DNA of 64,000 bases from Pararobbsia alpina_A (GTDB lineage: Bacteria; Pseudomonadota; Gammaproteobacteria; Burkholderiales; Burkholderiaceae), in the NCBI RefSeq assembly GCF_965118125.1, contig NZ_OZ221288.1, positions 1,550,001 to 1,614,000 of the forward strand, in the 5' to 3' direction. Both the position numbers and the translations under genes were made by a program. Position 1 is the first letter of the stretch; every line of letters begins with the position of its first letter. The notes beneath the pieces are model-generated. The model did no database searches. It saw nothing but the letters and a program-made list of their open reading frames with translations, and was not told where the DNA came from. Below are positions 43,551-52,526 of this stretch, in pieces.

Positions 43551-44423
43551 ATGTTCGATTGGGAAAACATGCGCTATTTCCTCGCGGTGGGCCGCTTTGG
43601 CACGCTCACAGGGGCCGCGCGCGCACTGGAAGTCGATCACGCGACGGTCAGCAGACGCCTGAGCGCGCTCGAAGAACAATTGAACGGCCGCCTAGTCGAC
43701 CGTCAGCCGCGCGCGTGCACGCTGACGGCCGCGGGTCAGCGCGTATTCGAACTGGCCCAGGCCATGGAAGAAGGTGCGGACTCCATTGAGCGATTCCTTG
43801 ACGCCAGCCGCTCGCCGCTGAAGGGAAAGGTCGCGCTGAGCGCACCACCCGTCCTGGTGGCGAACTTTCTTGCGAAGCACCTCGCCGATTTTCGACTTGT
43901 GCATCCTGGCGTGCAGTTATCCGTCTCGGCGCAGTCGCGGCTGGTCTCGCTCGGCCGCAGAGAAGCCAGCATCGTTCTTCGACTGACCCGGCCTCAGGAA
44001 CCCACCAGCGTCGCGCGCAAACTCGGCCGCATGTCGTTTGATCTGTATGCCAGCAAGACCTATCCTTTTCTGGGCGATCCGTCCGGGTGGGAATTCATCG
44101 CCTACGACTCTGCGTCAATCGACGTTCCGCAGCAGAAGTGGCTGATGAAGATCGCGAAAGGGCGGCCCATTGTCTGTGAGATTGGCGACATCAATGGCCA
44201 TCTTGCCGCAGCCAGGGGAGGCGCAGGTGTGGCATGTCTGCCCTGCTTTCTTGCGGATCAGGACCCGGCGTTGCGCCGGCTTGCGCACGAGACTCCGCCG
44301 TTGTCGCGCGACATCTGGATGGCCGTGCACCGCGATCTGCGCAGCGCTCCGCAGGTACGGGCCGTCACGGACTACCTGCTGAAGGTGGTGGGTGAACACC
44401 CGGCATTCAGGGCAAGCGTCTAG
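43551..44423 (+). CDS. LysR-family transcriptional regulator
   Basis: 290 aa, winged helix (MRYFLAVGRFGTLTGAARALEVDHATVSRRLSALE) and effector domain. The first residues MFDWENMRYFLAV belong to a widespread LysR subgroup with a slightly short effector domain. Divergent from the HPP-like membrane protein 97 nt away, its probable target. An AraC-type gene follows 38 nt downstream. Confidence 0.92.
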   Translation: MFDWENMRYFLAVGRFGTLTGAARALEVDHATVSRRLSALEEQLNGRLVDRQPRACTLTAAGQRVFELAQAMEEGADSIERFLDASRSPLKGKVALSAPPVLVANFLAKHLADFRLVHPGVQLSVSAQSRLVSLGRREASIVLRLTRPQEPTSVARKLGRMSFDLYASKTYPFLGDPSGWEFIAYDSASIDVPQQKWLMKIAKGRPIVCEIGDINGHLAAARGGAGVACLPCFLADQDPALRRLAHETPPLSRDIWMAVHRDLRSAPQVRAVTDYLLKVVGEHPAFRASV

Positions 44424-44461
44424 TCGTTTGTGCGTCGCTGTCTATACCCAGAGGAATACCC

Positions 44462-45424
44462 ATGCCTTCCGAACACGTCGATGTCTTGTCCGAGGTACTC
44501 AAGCTGATTCGTCTTCGCGGGGATCACGTATTTCACGGAGAACTGGGTCACGCGACCGAAGTCGCCTTTTCGCCCGGGCCGGCGACGTTTTTGCACTTGC
44601 GAACCGGGCAATTGTCCGTGTCTCAACGCAACGGGCAACCCGTGCTCGTGCGCGCGGGTGACTTCGTTCTGTTACCCCGTGGCGATGGTCTTACGATTCA
44701 AAGCGAGTCGGGGAAAAGCACGCCGCAAAGGTTTGAACTGCTGGCCGAAGCAAAGCCGAACGGGAAAGTTCAGACCTTCAAGTGGGGAGCAGGAAGCGTC
44801 GCCGGATCCTTTCTCGCGGGTTCGTTTCATTTCGACGGTGCGCCGTTGCGCTCCTTGCTGACCGGGCTTCCCGGTCTGATACACCTGACATGCGACAAGG
44901 TCAGTGATCCCCCTTGGCTGGCCTCCATCACGCATTTTCTGGACGTTGAATCGCGCAGCGGCGGCCCAGGGTCCTTATTGATGATATCGAGGCTGATTGA
45001 CCTGCTCGTGGTCCGTACGCTACGGATGTGGGTCAGTCGGCAAGGCGATCGCGTCGGCTGGTTGTCCGGACTCAGCGATGAACGCGTTGGCCGTGCGTTG
45101 ACCGCCATGCATCTCGACCCCGGTCGGGCATGGACTGTCTCGACACTCGCAGAGACAGCCATGATGTCGCGATCGACATTTTCAAATCGGTTCAGCGCGG
45201 TGGTCGGGCTTTCACCGTTGCGCTATCTGACACGGTGGCGCCTGACGTTAGCCGCTGACTTGCTGCGCAGCGGAACCGTCAAGGTCACCGAAGTGGTGCA
45301 TGACGCCGGATACGGCTCGGAGGCGGCCTTCAGCCGTGCATTCAAGCAGGAATTTGGCTATTCGCCGAGTGAGACGCATCGCATGACACAGACCGACATT
45401 TTTGTCGCTCGAAGCTCGGAATAA
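44462..45424 (+). CDS. AraC-family regulator with cupin-type sensor domain
   Basis: 320 aa. N-terminal AraC_binding/cupin_6 domain (about 10-200: HVFHGELGHATEVAF, LVRAGDFVLLPRGDG) and two C-terminal AraC helix-turn-helix units (about 215-310; ending AFSRAFKQEFGYSPSETHR). Ribosome site AGGA lies before ATG 44462. It follows the LysR gene closely and precedes an exported alpha/beta hydrolase that it may regulate. Confidence 0.92.
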   Translation: MPSEHVDVLSEVLKLIRLRGDHVFHGELGHATEVAFSPGPATFLHLRTGQLSVSQRNGQPVLVRAGDFVLLPRGDGLTIQSESGKSTPQRFELLAEAKPNGKVQTFKWGAGSVAGSFLAGSFHFDGAPLRSLLTGLPGLIHLTCDKVSDPPWLASITHFLDVESRSGGPGSLLMISRLIDLLVVRTLRMWVSRQGDRVGWLSGLSDERVGRALTAMHLDPGRAWTVSTLAETAMMSRSTFSNRFSAVVGLSPLRYLTRWRLTLAADLLRSGTVKVTEVVHDAGYGSEAAFSRAFKQEFGYSPSETHRMTQTDIFVARSSE

Positions 45425-45636
45425 CGTTGACGGTCAGCGCAAAGATGCTCAATCGATTCATCAATCAGTCGCAACTGTCGTTTCGGCAGTTACGATTCAA
45501 AGGAATCGGGTAAGGTCTGAGCGGTCTCGGCTTTTTGCATCGGTCGGATCACAGTCGTTCATACAATCGATCATGTAAACGAGACGTCGGGATATGGTTT
45601 GTTTCAGATGCGCTCTTTACAGTCCAGAAGCGGGTC

Positions 45637-45663
45637 ACTCGTATATCTGAAAAGAATACGAGT
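45637..45663. promoter_or_regulatory. Palindromic operator candidate
   Basis: ACTCGTAT (45637-45644) and ATACGAGT (45656-45663) are perfect inverted 8-mers with an 11-nt AT-rich spacer, 43-69 nt upstream of the alpha/beta-hydrolase start. Placement suits an operator. A regulator is not identified. Confidence 0.45.
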
Positions 45664-45705
45664 TGCCGCACACAACAATCTGGACTCGTCAAGGAAGCAA
45701 GTCTG

Positions 45706-46494
45706 ATGAAACAACTCCTCGCCGCTCTCACCGTGTCTGCATTCGCGTTTAGTGCCTCTGCGTCGGCCGCAGAAAAGCCCCCTATCGTGTTGGTCCATGG
45801 CGCTTTCGAAGACGCCAAGATCTGGGGGCACGTCAGCGCCAAACTTCAAGCAGACGGCTTCAAGGTTGTCGCTGTTGAACTGCCAGGCCGTCCCGGTTCG
45901 CCCGCAGCGCCGAACGAGGTAAGCCTGAATCTGTATCGCGACACCGTCCTCGCTGCCCTGAACAAAACTCATCACCCTGCCGTTGTGGTCGGTCACAGCT
46001 TCGGCGGGCTTGTCATCGCCGACGCTGCCGAAGCAGCGCCGAAGAAGATCAAGACCCTGGTCTTCCTTGCAGCCTATTTGCCGCAAGACGGTGATTCACT
46101 CGTGTCGATGGCGAACAAGGATGCTGATGCCAAGATCGGCCCGCACCTGCAGATCGACAAGGAGAAAGGCATTGCCACCATCGAATATTCGGCACGTGCC
46201 GATCTGTTTGCAAACGATGGTCCTGACGGTCTGCGCAAGGCGATCCCCGATCTGATCCTGCCTGAACCGGTGGTCCCGCTCGGCACGCCCGTGCACGTCA
46301 CTGCCGCCAACTTCGGTCAGGTCGACAAAGTCTACATTCACACCGCCAACGACCAGGTCATCAGCCCTTCGTTTCAAGCAAAGATGGTTGCCGCTACGCC
46401 TGTAAGGGCTGAGTACACCCTGCAGACTGGCCATACGCCGTTCCTCACCGATCCGGACGGCCTTGCGAAAGCCATTGAGGATGCCGCGAAGTAG
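45706..46494 (+). CDS. Exported alpha/beta-hydrolase
   Basis: 262 aa from ATG 45706. Signal peptide to about residue 21 (FSASASA-AEK). The alpha/beta-hydrolase core has VLVHGAFEDAKIW (oxyanion side), nucleophile elbow GHSFGG (S98), Asp in TANDQVISP and His in TGHTPFLTDP. It resembles periplasmic EstC/salicylate-esterase-type hydrolases. The frame can be extended upstream to 45535, but the signal sequence supports the internal start. Confidence 0.88.
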   Translation: MKQLLAALTVSAFAFSASASAAEKPPIVLVHGAFEDAKIWGHVSAKLQADGFKVVAVELPGRPGSPAAPNEVSLNLYRDTVLAALNKTHHPAVVVGHSFGGLVIADAAEAAPKKIKTLVFLAAYLPQDGDSLVSMANKDADAKIGPHLQIDKEKGIATIEYSARADLFANDGPDGLRKAIPDLILPEPVVPLGTPVHVTAANFGQVDKVYIHTANDQVISPSFQAKMVAATPVRAEYTLQTGHTPFLTDPDGLAKAIEDAAK

Positions 46495-46770
46495 GCACGG
46501 GCTCCAGCCGACGACCTGACGCGACAGATGCGCTACAGCGCGCCAGGTCACCCGGTCACCCATTCAGTCACCGTCTGGGTGACGTCAGTTCGATGACGAT
46601 GATGCTCCTCTGACAGCGGGGATCTAAGCCAGATCGCCCGCTGTTGCTTTCTGCGCCGGACGCTAGAATCGCAGCATCTCATCGGATTGAGCCATCCGTT
46701 CGGATCGTGGTCCAGCTGATCCGCACGATCACAATGACCCACGCTCCATCACGCCGCCTCGAGCCTGAAC

Positions 46771-47226
46771 ATGAACATTTTCGACCGCCTTTCCGAAGCA
46801 GGTCTTCACTTGCCTCAACCCATCAAGCCGCTCGGGTCGTATCGGACCGTCTCTGTTTCGGGAAACCAACTATATGTGTCCGGGCTGGGTCCGTTTGAGA
46901 ATGGCCGACCGATTGTCGGGGTCGTCGGTCGCGATCTATCGCTAGAAAGGGCTCAAGAGGCAGCACGCCTGACGATGCTCATGATCTTGGCGTGTGTTGA
47001 ACAGGAGTGCGGACTCGACAAGATTGCGCGGTGTAGTCGACTCACGGTGTACGTCCGCGCCGATGAGTCATTCACCCAGCATCCGCAAGTGGCGAATGGT
47101 GCCAGCGATGTCCTGCTGACTTTGTTTGGTCAAGACAACCTTCCGGCGCGAAGCGCGCTGGGCGTGCATACCTTGCCGATGGGAATCCCGGTCGAAATCG
47201 ACAGTATTTTTGAATTGAAGGGATAA
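46771..47226 (+). CDS. RidA/YjgF-family protein
   Basis: 151 aa single-domain RidA fold. GSYRTVSVSGNQLYVSGLGPFENG, then CSRLTVYVRADESF and NLPARSALGVHTLPMGIPVEIDSIFELKG, as in the larger, YjgH-like branch. RidA proteins hydrolyse reactive enamine/imine intermediates; the conserved Arg before SA in PARSALGV is present. No operon partner. Confidence 0.88.
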   Translation: MNIFDRLSEAGLHLPQPIKPLGSYRTVSVSGNQLYVSGLGPFENGRPIVGVVGRDLSLERAQEAARLTMLMILACVEQECGLDKIARCSRLTVYVRADESFTQHPQVANGASDVLLTLFGQDNLPARSALGVHTLPMGIPVEIDSIFELKG

Positions 47227-47229
47227 GTT

Positions 47230-47257
47230 CCGAAGCGTGCGCATCGAGCGGCTTCGG
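47230..47257 (+). terminator. Small hairpin after ridA
   Basis: CCGAAGC (47230-47236)/GCTTCGG (47251-47257), 4 nt after the ridA stop. No T-run. Confidence 0.3.
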
Positions 47258-47260
47258 GCC

Positions 47261-47289
47261 GAATTGTCTCCGCAGCGCGGAGACAATTC
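47261..47289. terminator. Perfect 13-bp hairpin between convergent genes
   Basis: GAATTGTCTCCGC (47261-47273), AGC loop, GCGGAGACAATTC (47277-47289). It is extremely stable and lies between ridA and the convergent NHL gene. There is no long T-run on either side, but the ends of the stem are AT-rich, so it may act for both strands. Confidence 0.5.
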
Positions 47290-47398
47290 AGTTGGACGCG
47301 CTCGAGATCGCTTAACCCTGCGACGCCCTCCCGACCAAGGTCCTTGGACGAGTATCTACGCAAAGCTGCTTCGCGAATCGCTCGTTCAACGTTGCGCT

Positions 47399-48532
47399 TT
47401 AGTGGCTCGGCGTCAGTAACACGATGGTGCCGGGAGTTCGCGAACCGACATAGATGCCCCCATCCGAACGCACAGCGATACCTCCCGGGTCGTTGACGGT
47501 ACCGAGCGTCGCTACCGTGCCGTCTGGTTCGATTTCCTGCACCGCGCCGCTGCCGCTTTCTGTGACGTAGACGTTTCCTTTCGAATCGACGGCAATCCCA
47601 AAGCCGCCTGTAATGCCACTGCCGAGCGCGGTAATCTGCCCGTTCGTCGGGTCAACTTTATCGATGACCCCGCCAGTCCCGAAGACATAGAAGTTTCCGG
47701 CAGCGTCTACGGCAATAGCTTGAGGAGACGGAACACTGGCGGGGACCGTCGTCACCGTGCCACCCGGCGTTACCTTGTGCACGACGCTGTTGTTGAAGTC
47801 CGCAACGTAGACGTTGTCATTGCTGTCGACTGCGATAGCGTCCGAAAACGGCAATCCTGGGGCAACGACGGTTTGCGTCGTCCCATCTGCGGACATCTTG
47901 ATCAAGGAATTGGCCCCGTTCATCGTGTAGACATTTCCCGAACTGTCCACTGCGACCGCATTTGGTACAGACAGCCCAGTGAATCCAATCACCGATACCG
48001 TACCGCTCGACGAGATCTTCACAACCTGATTCGAGTTTTGCGTGGCCGCATACACATTTCCGCTTGCGTCGAGTGCGAGTTCATCCGGAACTGAAAGTCC
48101 GCTTGCAAACGTCGAGTTGGTTGCAGTCGCGGTCGAGCAGCTTACCGTCACGGTCACGTTGGTTTTTACCGTTCCGCTTTGATTCTGAAGACTGCACTGC
48201 GTCCAGAAAGGTGTGACGGCGGTCACACTATATGTGCTCCCCGATGCCACACTCGTCGGAAAAACGAAGGAGCCGTCGCCATTCACCGTCACCGTATCAG
48301 CGCCGTTTTTGAGCTGCAGAGATTGTCCGTGCAGTCCCGAAACCGTCCCGCTGATCGAGAAATTTGCAACCGGCGTTGTCGCAGGAGCAGCTGGCGTTGC
48401 AGCAGCATTGTCAGACCCGCCCGAGCCGCCGCCACAGCCCGCAAGCGCCATCGTGACGGCCGCAAGCGCGACCATTTGCGCAGTCATTAAACGGGTGCGC
48501 CGGATATATCGAGCTTCTGTTATTGAAGTCAT
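47399..48532 (-). CDS. NHL-repeat beta-propeller lipoprotein
   Basis: 377 aa from ATG 48532; an ATG at 48487 is also possible. Lipoprotein signal with lipobox ALAGC followed by GGGSGGS. A carboxypeptidase-regulatory/Ig-like region lies at about 55-130, then about six NHL/SMP-30-like repeats of the type IAVDSxGNVYV. Each repeat has the VDxxGN turn. Probably an outer-membrane-anchored propeller for binding or scaffolding; no catalytic residues are evident. Confidence 0.85.
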   Translation of the reverse strand: MTSITEARYIRRTRLMTAQMVALAAVTMALAGCGGGSGGSDNAAATPAAPATTPVANFSISGTVSGLHGQSLQLKNGADTVTVNGDGSFVFPTSVASGSTYSVTAVTPFWTQCSLQNQSGTVKTNVTVTVSCSTATATNSTFASGLSVPDELALDASGNVYAATQNSNQVVKISSSGTVSVIGFTGLSVPNAVAVDSSGNVYTMNGANSLIKMSADGTTQTVVAPGLPFSDAIAVDSNDNVYVADFNNSVVHKVTPGGTVTTVPASVPSPQAIAVDAAGNFYVFGTGGVIDKVDPTNGQITALGSGITGGFGIAVDSKGNVYVTESGSGAVQEIEPDGTVATLGTVNDPGGIAVRSDGGIYVGSRTPGTIVLLTPSH

Positions 48533-48674
48533 TTCTCGTTTGTCTCCTGCGGGACGCCCGCACGAATTGCGAAGCCTCGATCTGTTATAGACGGTCAATC
48601 GAATAAAGGCGGCATTCTATGTGCGTTGTATGACATTTACGACGGCCGAAACACGGTGCGCCCCTTCCCTCCGT

Positions 48675-50084
48675 CTAGCAGAAACGATCGACGAGCTCGA
48701 ACAAAAGACGGCATGACGTCTCAAGGCGTGGCACAGGCGCCGTGGAAACTCCGAGTAAAAGCCCGGACAAGGCCCTCGATGGCGTCGCGAACCACTTGGA
48801 CAAAGGCGACGGTGCCATTCCCATTGCACGGGCCTCCCGCGCGATTTGCGCGTCAGGTGCGCCGTCAGGAAGTCTGAAGAGTACCGTCAGACCGGCATTG
48901 ATCCATTCCGCGTCGCGCATGCGTAACTGCGCACACAACGCATCACGCTGGGCGGTATAGAGACGCCTGAGCCGGCGAACGCGCCGGATATAGTGACCGT
49001 CACGAATAAAGTGAGCGGTGGCGAGTTGAATGACCGGGGCGGGCGCGGGTGCAAGGGTCGCGGCCACCACTGAAAACTCGTCAATCAGTTCCTCGGGTGC
49101 CACGACAAACCCGAGTCTCAATGCCGGACTGATCGTTTTGCTGAATGAGCCGATGTGGATGACCCGGTTGCCCTCGTCCAAAGACGCCAGAGCCGGAGCC
49201 GGCCGGCCATCGAGTTGCAATTCGCCAAGATAATCGTCTTCTATGATCCAGGCGCTTCGCGCTGTTGCCCATTCGAGCAACTGAAGGCGTCTTCTCAACG
49301 ACAGTGTCACGCCTAACGGAGCCTGCTGACCCGGCGTTACAACGGCGAGCGCCGCATCCGCAGCATGGTCCATTCCGTATTCGACATCGATGCCTTCGGC
49401 GTCCACCGGTACCGGGACGATATTCAGCCGAGTGAGTTCCAGTGCCTTTCGCGTGACCAGGAAACCAGGGTCTTCTACCCACGCCTGCTTTCCGTCCAAA
49501 CCGAGTACGCGCAGCGCGAGACCTAAACCGGAGCTATATCCCGCGGTGATAAACACCTGTTCCGGGTAGCAGTGGAGATTCCGGGCGATGGAGAGATATC
49601 CCGCAACCTCCCTGCGCAACTCGAACTCTCCTCTCGGATCGGGATGGAGCAGCGACGATAATCCGCCGGCCTTCAAGAGATTCGAAGAACGTGCACGTGC
49701 AAAAAGCTTTTCTGGCAGGCCCTCATAGGCTGGAATGCCGAGCTGGAAGATATTGGGGCCACCGTGCATCTCGTCGTAGGCCTTCATAAACATCCCGGGC
49801 TCGGGTGCCTCATGCCTGGGCGTCGCAGCGCGAGGCCGTGGCGCGACGCGCGTGCCGCCCGCACGGAAGGTTTCGATCATCTGCGCGTCGGACAGCCGGT
49901 CATAGGCCGCCTGAACGGTGCCGCGCGATACACCGAGCTGGGCAGACAGATCCAGCCACGAAGGCAGCCGCGTCCCCGGCGCGAGCGTGCCCGACTCGAT
50001 CGCTCGGCTGATGCTCGTACGAATCTGCTCTGTGAGGGACATCTTCGATGTCCGGTCGAGCCGTATCTTCAGGTCTGAATTCAT
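48675..50084 (-). CDS. MocR/PdxR-type regulator with intact PLP lysine
   Basis: 469 aa from ATG 50084. GntR winged helix (about 15-85: LPSWLDLSAQLGVSRGTVQAAYDRL) plus aminotransferase-like domain. The cofactor motif HIGSFSKTISPALRLG retains Lys, and IIEDDYLGEL retains the pyridine-binding Asp, so PLP sensing is expected. A shared motif in its upstream region and at azoR hints at a target (see finding). The divergent side carries no gene on the plus strand. Confidence 0.9.
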   Translation of the reverse strand: MNSDLKIRLDRTSKMSLTEQIRTSISRAIESGTLAPGTRLPSWLDLSAQLGVSRGTVQAAYDRLSDAQMIETFRAGGTRVAPRPRAATPRHEAPEPGMFMKAYDEMHGGPNIFQLGIPAYEGLPEKLFARARSSNLLKAGGLSSLLHPDPRGEFELRREVAGYLSIARNLHCYPEQVFITAGYSSGLGLALRVLGLDGKQAWVEDPGFLVTRKALELTRLNIVPVPVDAEGIDVEYGMDHAADAALAVVTPGQQAPLGVTLSLRRRLQLLEWATARSAWIIEDDYLGELQLDGRPAPALASLDEGNRVIHIGSFSKTISPALRLGFVVAPEELIDEFSVVAATLAPAPAPVIQLATAHFIRDGHYIRRVRRLRRLYTAQRDALCAQLRMRDAEWINAGLTVLFRLPDGAPDAQIAREARAMGMAPSPLSKWFATPSRALSGLLLGVSTAPVPRLETSCRLLFELVDRFC

Positions 50085-50133
50085 GTTCTTGATACACACA
50101 AGATCCGCGAATCCTGCTTGCTTGACTCATACC

Positions 50134-50147
50134 ATCGACGGTACAGA
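50134..50147 (+). promoter_or_regulatory. Shared motif ATCGAYGGTACAGA upstream of MocR gene
   Basis: ATCGACGGTACAGA, 50 nt upstream of the MocR start; 13 of 14 bases match the site before azoR (55527-55540, opposite strand). Candidate MocR operator. Confidence 0.35.
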
Positions 50148-50194
50148 TTTCTCGGCAACATCCTCCGAATCAAAGGCGAACGACGGTGACGCAT

Positions 50195-50659
50195 TTAACG
50201 CGCAACCGCAGGGCGTTTCATTCTCATCAGATCGGCCACCTCATCTCGATCGTCCGCCGACAGGATTGGCACGGTCAGCCATTTCCCGTCGTGATACGTC
50301 CGCGATTCGTCATACAGCTTGACCAGCCCCGGGCTCCAGGAACAACGCCGCTCTTCAAACTTCTCGCGCTCGACTCGGCCCAGGACAACCAGCGTCGACA
50401 ATTGCCCGTATTCGGGCATCAAGCTGCAGAAGGCCTTGTTTTGCTTATAGCGTAGCGCCCAGCCGCGCTTTTTGCCGCCGTATATCCAGTCCGGCTGGAA
50501 AACGTCGGGGTAGAACTCGTCGATCCATTTGCGCAGTTCGACCCAATGTTCAAATGCCTCCGGCCCTAACCAATCTCGGATCGTGCGTTCATCAGGCTCG
50601 GAGAACTTATCCGCCATTCTGTCGCCAATCTGGGCGGTTTGCTGTGCGTTGGTTTCCAT
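50195..50659 (-). CDS. DUF3788 family protein
   Basis: 154 aa soluble protein. The DUF3788 core WIDEFYPDVFQPDWIYGGKKRGWALRYKQNKAFCSLMPEYGQL and the following VVLGRVEREKF are recognisable. AGGAGAGATGAGAT precedes ATG 50659. Members have an unknown, possibly ligand-binding role. It is followed by the MocR gene and preceded (19 nt) by a GNAT gene, all on the same strand. Confidence 0.85.
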   Translation of the reverse strand: METNAQQTAQIGDRMADKFSEPDERTIRDWLGPEAFEHWVELRKWIDEFYPDVFQPDWIYGGKKRGWALRYKQNKAFCSLMPEYGQLSTLVVLGRVEREKFEERRCSWSPGLVKLYDESRTYHDGKWLTVPILSADDRDEVADLMRMKRPAVAR

Positions 50660-50678
50660 ATCTCATCTCTCCTGCGTC

Positions 50679-51128
50679 TCAGCCGAGCACCTTTCGGTAC
50701 TGGATAAAGCCCGAACGCTCTCCGACGCTGTCGTAAAGGACTCTGCCCGCGAAGTTGGTTTCATGAGTCAGCCAGTGCACACGGGAAACGTTGCGACGTT
50801 TTGCGTCCGCGTAGACATGCTCGATCAAACTGCGTCCAACGCCGCGTCCACGCGCTTCGGGGGCAACAAACAGATCATGGAGATAGCAGTAATCGCAGGT
50901 GGCCCAGGTTGACCGATGGTAGACCGTATGGGCAAACCCGAAGGCCCCACCGCCCGCTACAGCAAGTGATGCGTACATTCGTTCGTTCGGGTTGAGAAAC
51001 CGCTCCCAGGTATCGAGGGTCACGCTCTCGGGAATATCCACCTTGTAGAAAACTTGATAGCTTTTCCACAAGGGCAGCCAAATATCAAAATCACTACGTT
51101 CAATGGCTCTGATTTCGATGGATTGCAT
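50679..51128 (-). CDS. GNAT-family N-acetyltransferase
   Basis: 149 aa from ATG 51128 (GGGAG upstream; starts at 51143 or 51152 would lengthen it slightly). GNAT motif A LHDLFVAPEARGRGVGRSLIEHV and motif B VHWLTHETNFAGRVLYDSVG are clear. The type resembles spermidine/aminoglycoside-like acetyltransferases; substrate unknown. Shares direction with DUF3788. Confidence 0.9.
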   Translation of the reverse strand: MQSIEIRAIERSDFDIWLPLWKSYQVFYKVDIPESVTLDTWERFLNPNERMYASLAVAGGGAFGFAHTVYHRSTWATCDYCYLHDLFVAPEARGRGVGRSLIEHVYADAKRRNVSRVHWLTHETNFAGRVLYDSVGERSGFIQYRKVLG

Positions 51129-51196
51129 AGATGCTCCCGACATTCGATTCACAACAGCAGGGTCGCCCCGACTAACCGCGCGTGGTTGAGCGCGAC

Positions 51197-51667
51197 CTAT
51201 TCCCCGATTCGGCTCACGCCGTATTTCTCACGGTACGTTTGCTCGATCTCGTCCTGGCTACGAGGTGGATCGGCGAAAATATGCGCAGGCGACTTCAATG
51301 GGGAAATCGACGTCAGCTCAATCCTGACCACATGCTCGACGGGATACTCGGGCCCGTTGGTCGCACGAACCCACTCCGCGATCATCGAATACTCGTCGTT
51401 ACCCGGCAGCAGAATGACGCCCCGACCGCTGAACCGGTAGCCACGCCTCTGGAAGATATCGACTACGTTGATCTCGACCGAAGCGTTGCGCTTCAAGTTC
51501 TGTATCGTTCCACGCGAAGCGATATCCGCGAAGTAGAGGCGACCATTCCTGACAGTCAAGGATGCCTTCGGCGACAGACTGGGTCTTCCGTCCCGGTTCA
51601 CTGTCGCGACGAACGACAGGATCGCCCTCTCGATGACTGTCTCAGCGTCGGCGGTGATTTCAATCAT
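51197..51667 (-). CDS. Pyridoxamine 5'-phosphate oxidase-family flavoprotein
   Basis: 156 aa split-barrel flavin-binding protein. FVATVNRDGRPSLSPKASLTV and LYFADIASRGTIQNLKRNASVEINVVD are the FMN-contacting strands of the PNPOx-like superfamily. Likely an FMN- or F420-like reductase or sensor rather than true PdxH. It lies within the redox cluster. Confidence 0.87.
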   Translation of the reverse strand: MIEITADAETVIERAILSFVATVNRDGRPSLSPKASLTVRNGRLYFADIASRGTIQNLKRNASVEINVVDIFQRRGYRFSGRGVILLPGNDEYSMIAEWVRATNGPEYPVEHVVRIELTSISPLKSPAHIFADPPRSQDEIEQTYREKYGVSRIGE

Positions 51668-51730
51668 CGATGTACTCGTCTAAAAAAGATTCCTGCGGAA
51701 TCGAGCATCGTTCTCTAGAAGCGATCGACT

Positions 51731-51765
51731 GAGGAACCTCGAGAACACCGTTCTTGAGGTTCCTC
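51731..51765 (-). terminator. Long hairpin downstream of AhpD-like gene
   Basis: GAGGAACCTCGAGAAC (51731-51746), loop ACC, GTTCTTGAGGTTCCTC (51750-51765): 16 positions with a single G/T mispair. It begins 27 nt past the stop of the gene at 51793. No T-run on the minus strand; likely terminator or transcript-end protector. Confidence 0.45.
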
Positions 51766-51792
51766 AACGTCACATACCACTCAGTCGAGCGC

Positions 51793-52341
51793 TCAGATTG
51801 AGCCGGCCGGAGTCACAGCAGGGAAATCCATATCCGGATCGAACACGTTATTGAAGAAGTTCGTGAGGGAATACATGGCCACGAGTGCAACGATTTCCAT
51901 CACGTTGGCGTCCGTGTGGCCTGCTTCGCGAACAGCATTCAAATCGGAGTCACTGACCTTCCCGCGGGTTTCAATGACTTTGCGCGCGAACTGGACAGCA
52001 GCGTCCCGCTTCGGGTCAGCAGCGTGACCGGTTCGGGCCAGGATGATTTCATCCGCCGGCAGCTTCGCCAGGTGTTCTGCCGTGAAGCTGTGAACCGTCA
52101 GGCAGTAGTTGCAACCGTTCACTTCGGAGACTGCCAGACCAATGCTGTCACGCGTCTTCACGTCAAGCGCCTTGCTCAACGAGCCGAGCAGTTGAGCCCA
52201 TGCATTGAAGGCGATCGGGCTCTGCGCGAAGGCACCCATCATATTCGGGGTGAACCCGATGTTCTTGGCGAATGCTTCGAGTGTTGCCTTCGATTCGGCG
52301 GGCACTTGTTCCAGAGTAAGCGTAGTAGTCCTTGTCATCAT
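51793..52341 (-). CDS. AhpD-like carboxymuconolactone decarboxylase-family protein
   Basis: 182 aa from ATG 52341. The CMD domain contains GLAVSEVNGCNYCLTVHSFTAEHLA, with CNYC and the downstream His of peroxidase-related AhpD proteins. The rest (ARTGHAADPKRDAAVQFARKVIETRG) fits the uncharacterised peroxidase-related group. Probably reduces organic peroxides or acts as a thiol oxidoreductase. Neighbouring nitroreductase and PNPOx-like genes support a redox-stress context. Confidence 0.88.
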   Translation of the reverse strand: MMTRTTTLTLEQVPAESKATLEAFAKNIGFTPNMMGAFAQSPIAFNAWAQLLGSLSKALDVKTRDSIGLAVSEVNGCNYCLTVHSFTAEHLAKLPADEIILARTGHAADPKRDAAVQFARKVIETRGKVSDSDLNAVREAGHTDANVMEIVALVAMYSLTNFFNNVFDPDMDFPAVTPAGSI

Positions 52342-52526
52342 CAATTCTCTAATTTGCTGGTTTGACTGATTGAGGAAAGTTCATCATTGAACTGTTCCCC
52401 GGGTTCATTTCGTCCTTGCAGACGGGTCGGAGCGCGTTCGGCTTACAGACAAGAGAGACCTTGCTTGTGTCTGCCGATTTCGCAGCCGGTGGATCATTGC
52501 GTACCGTCAATGCCCCTGCGGTGCGC

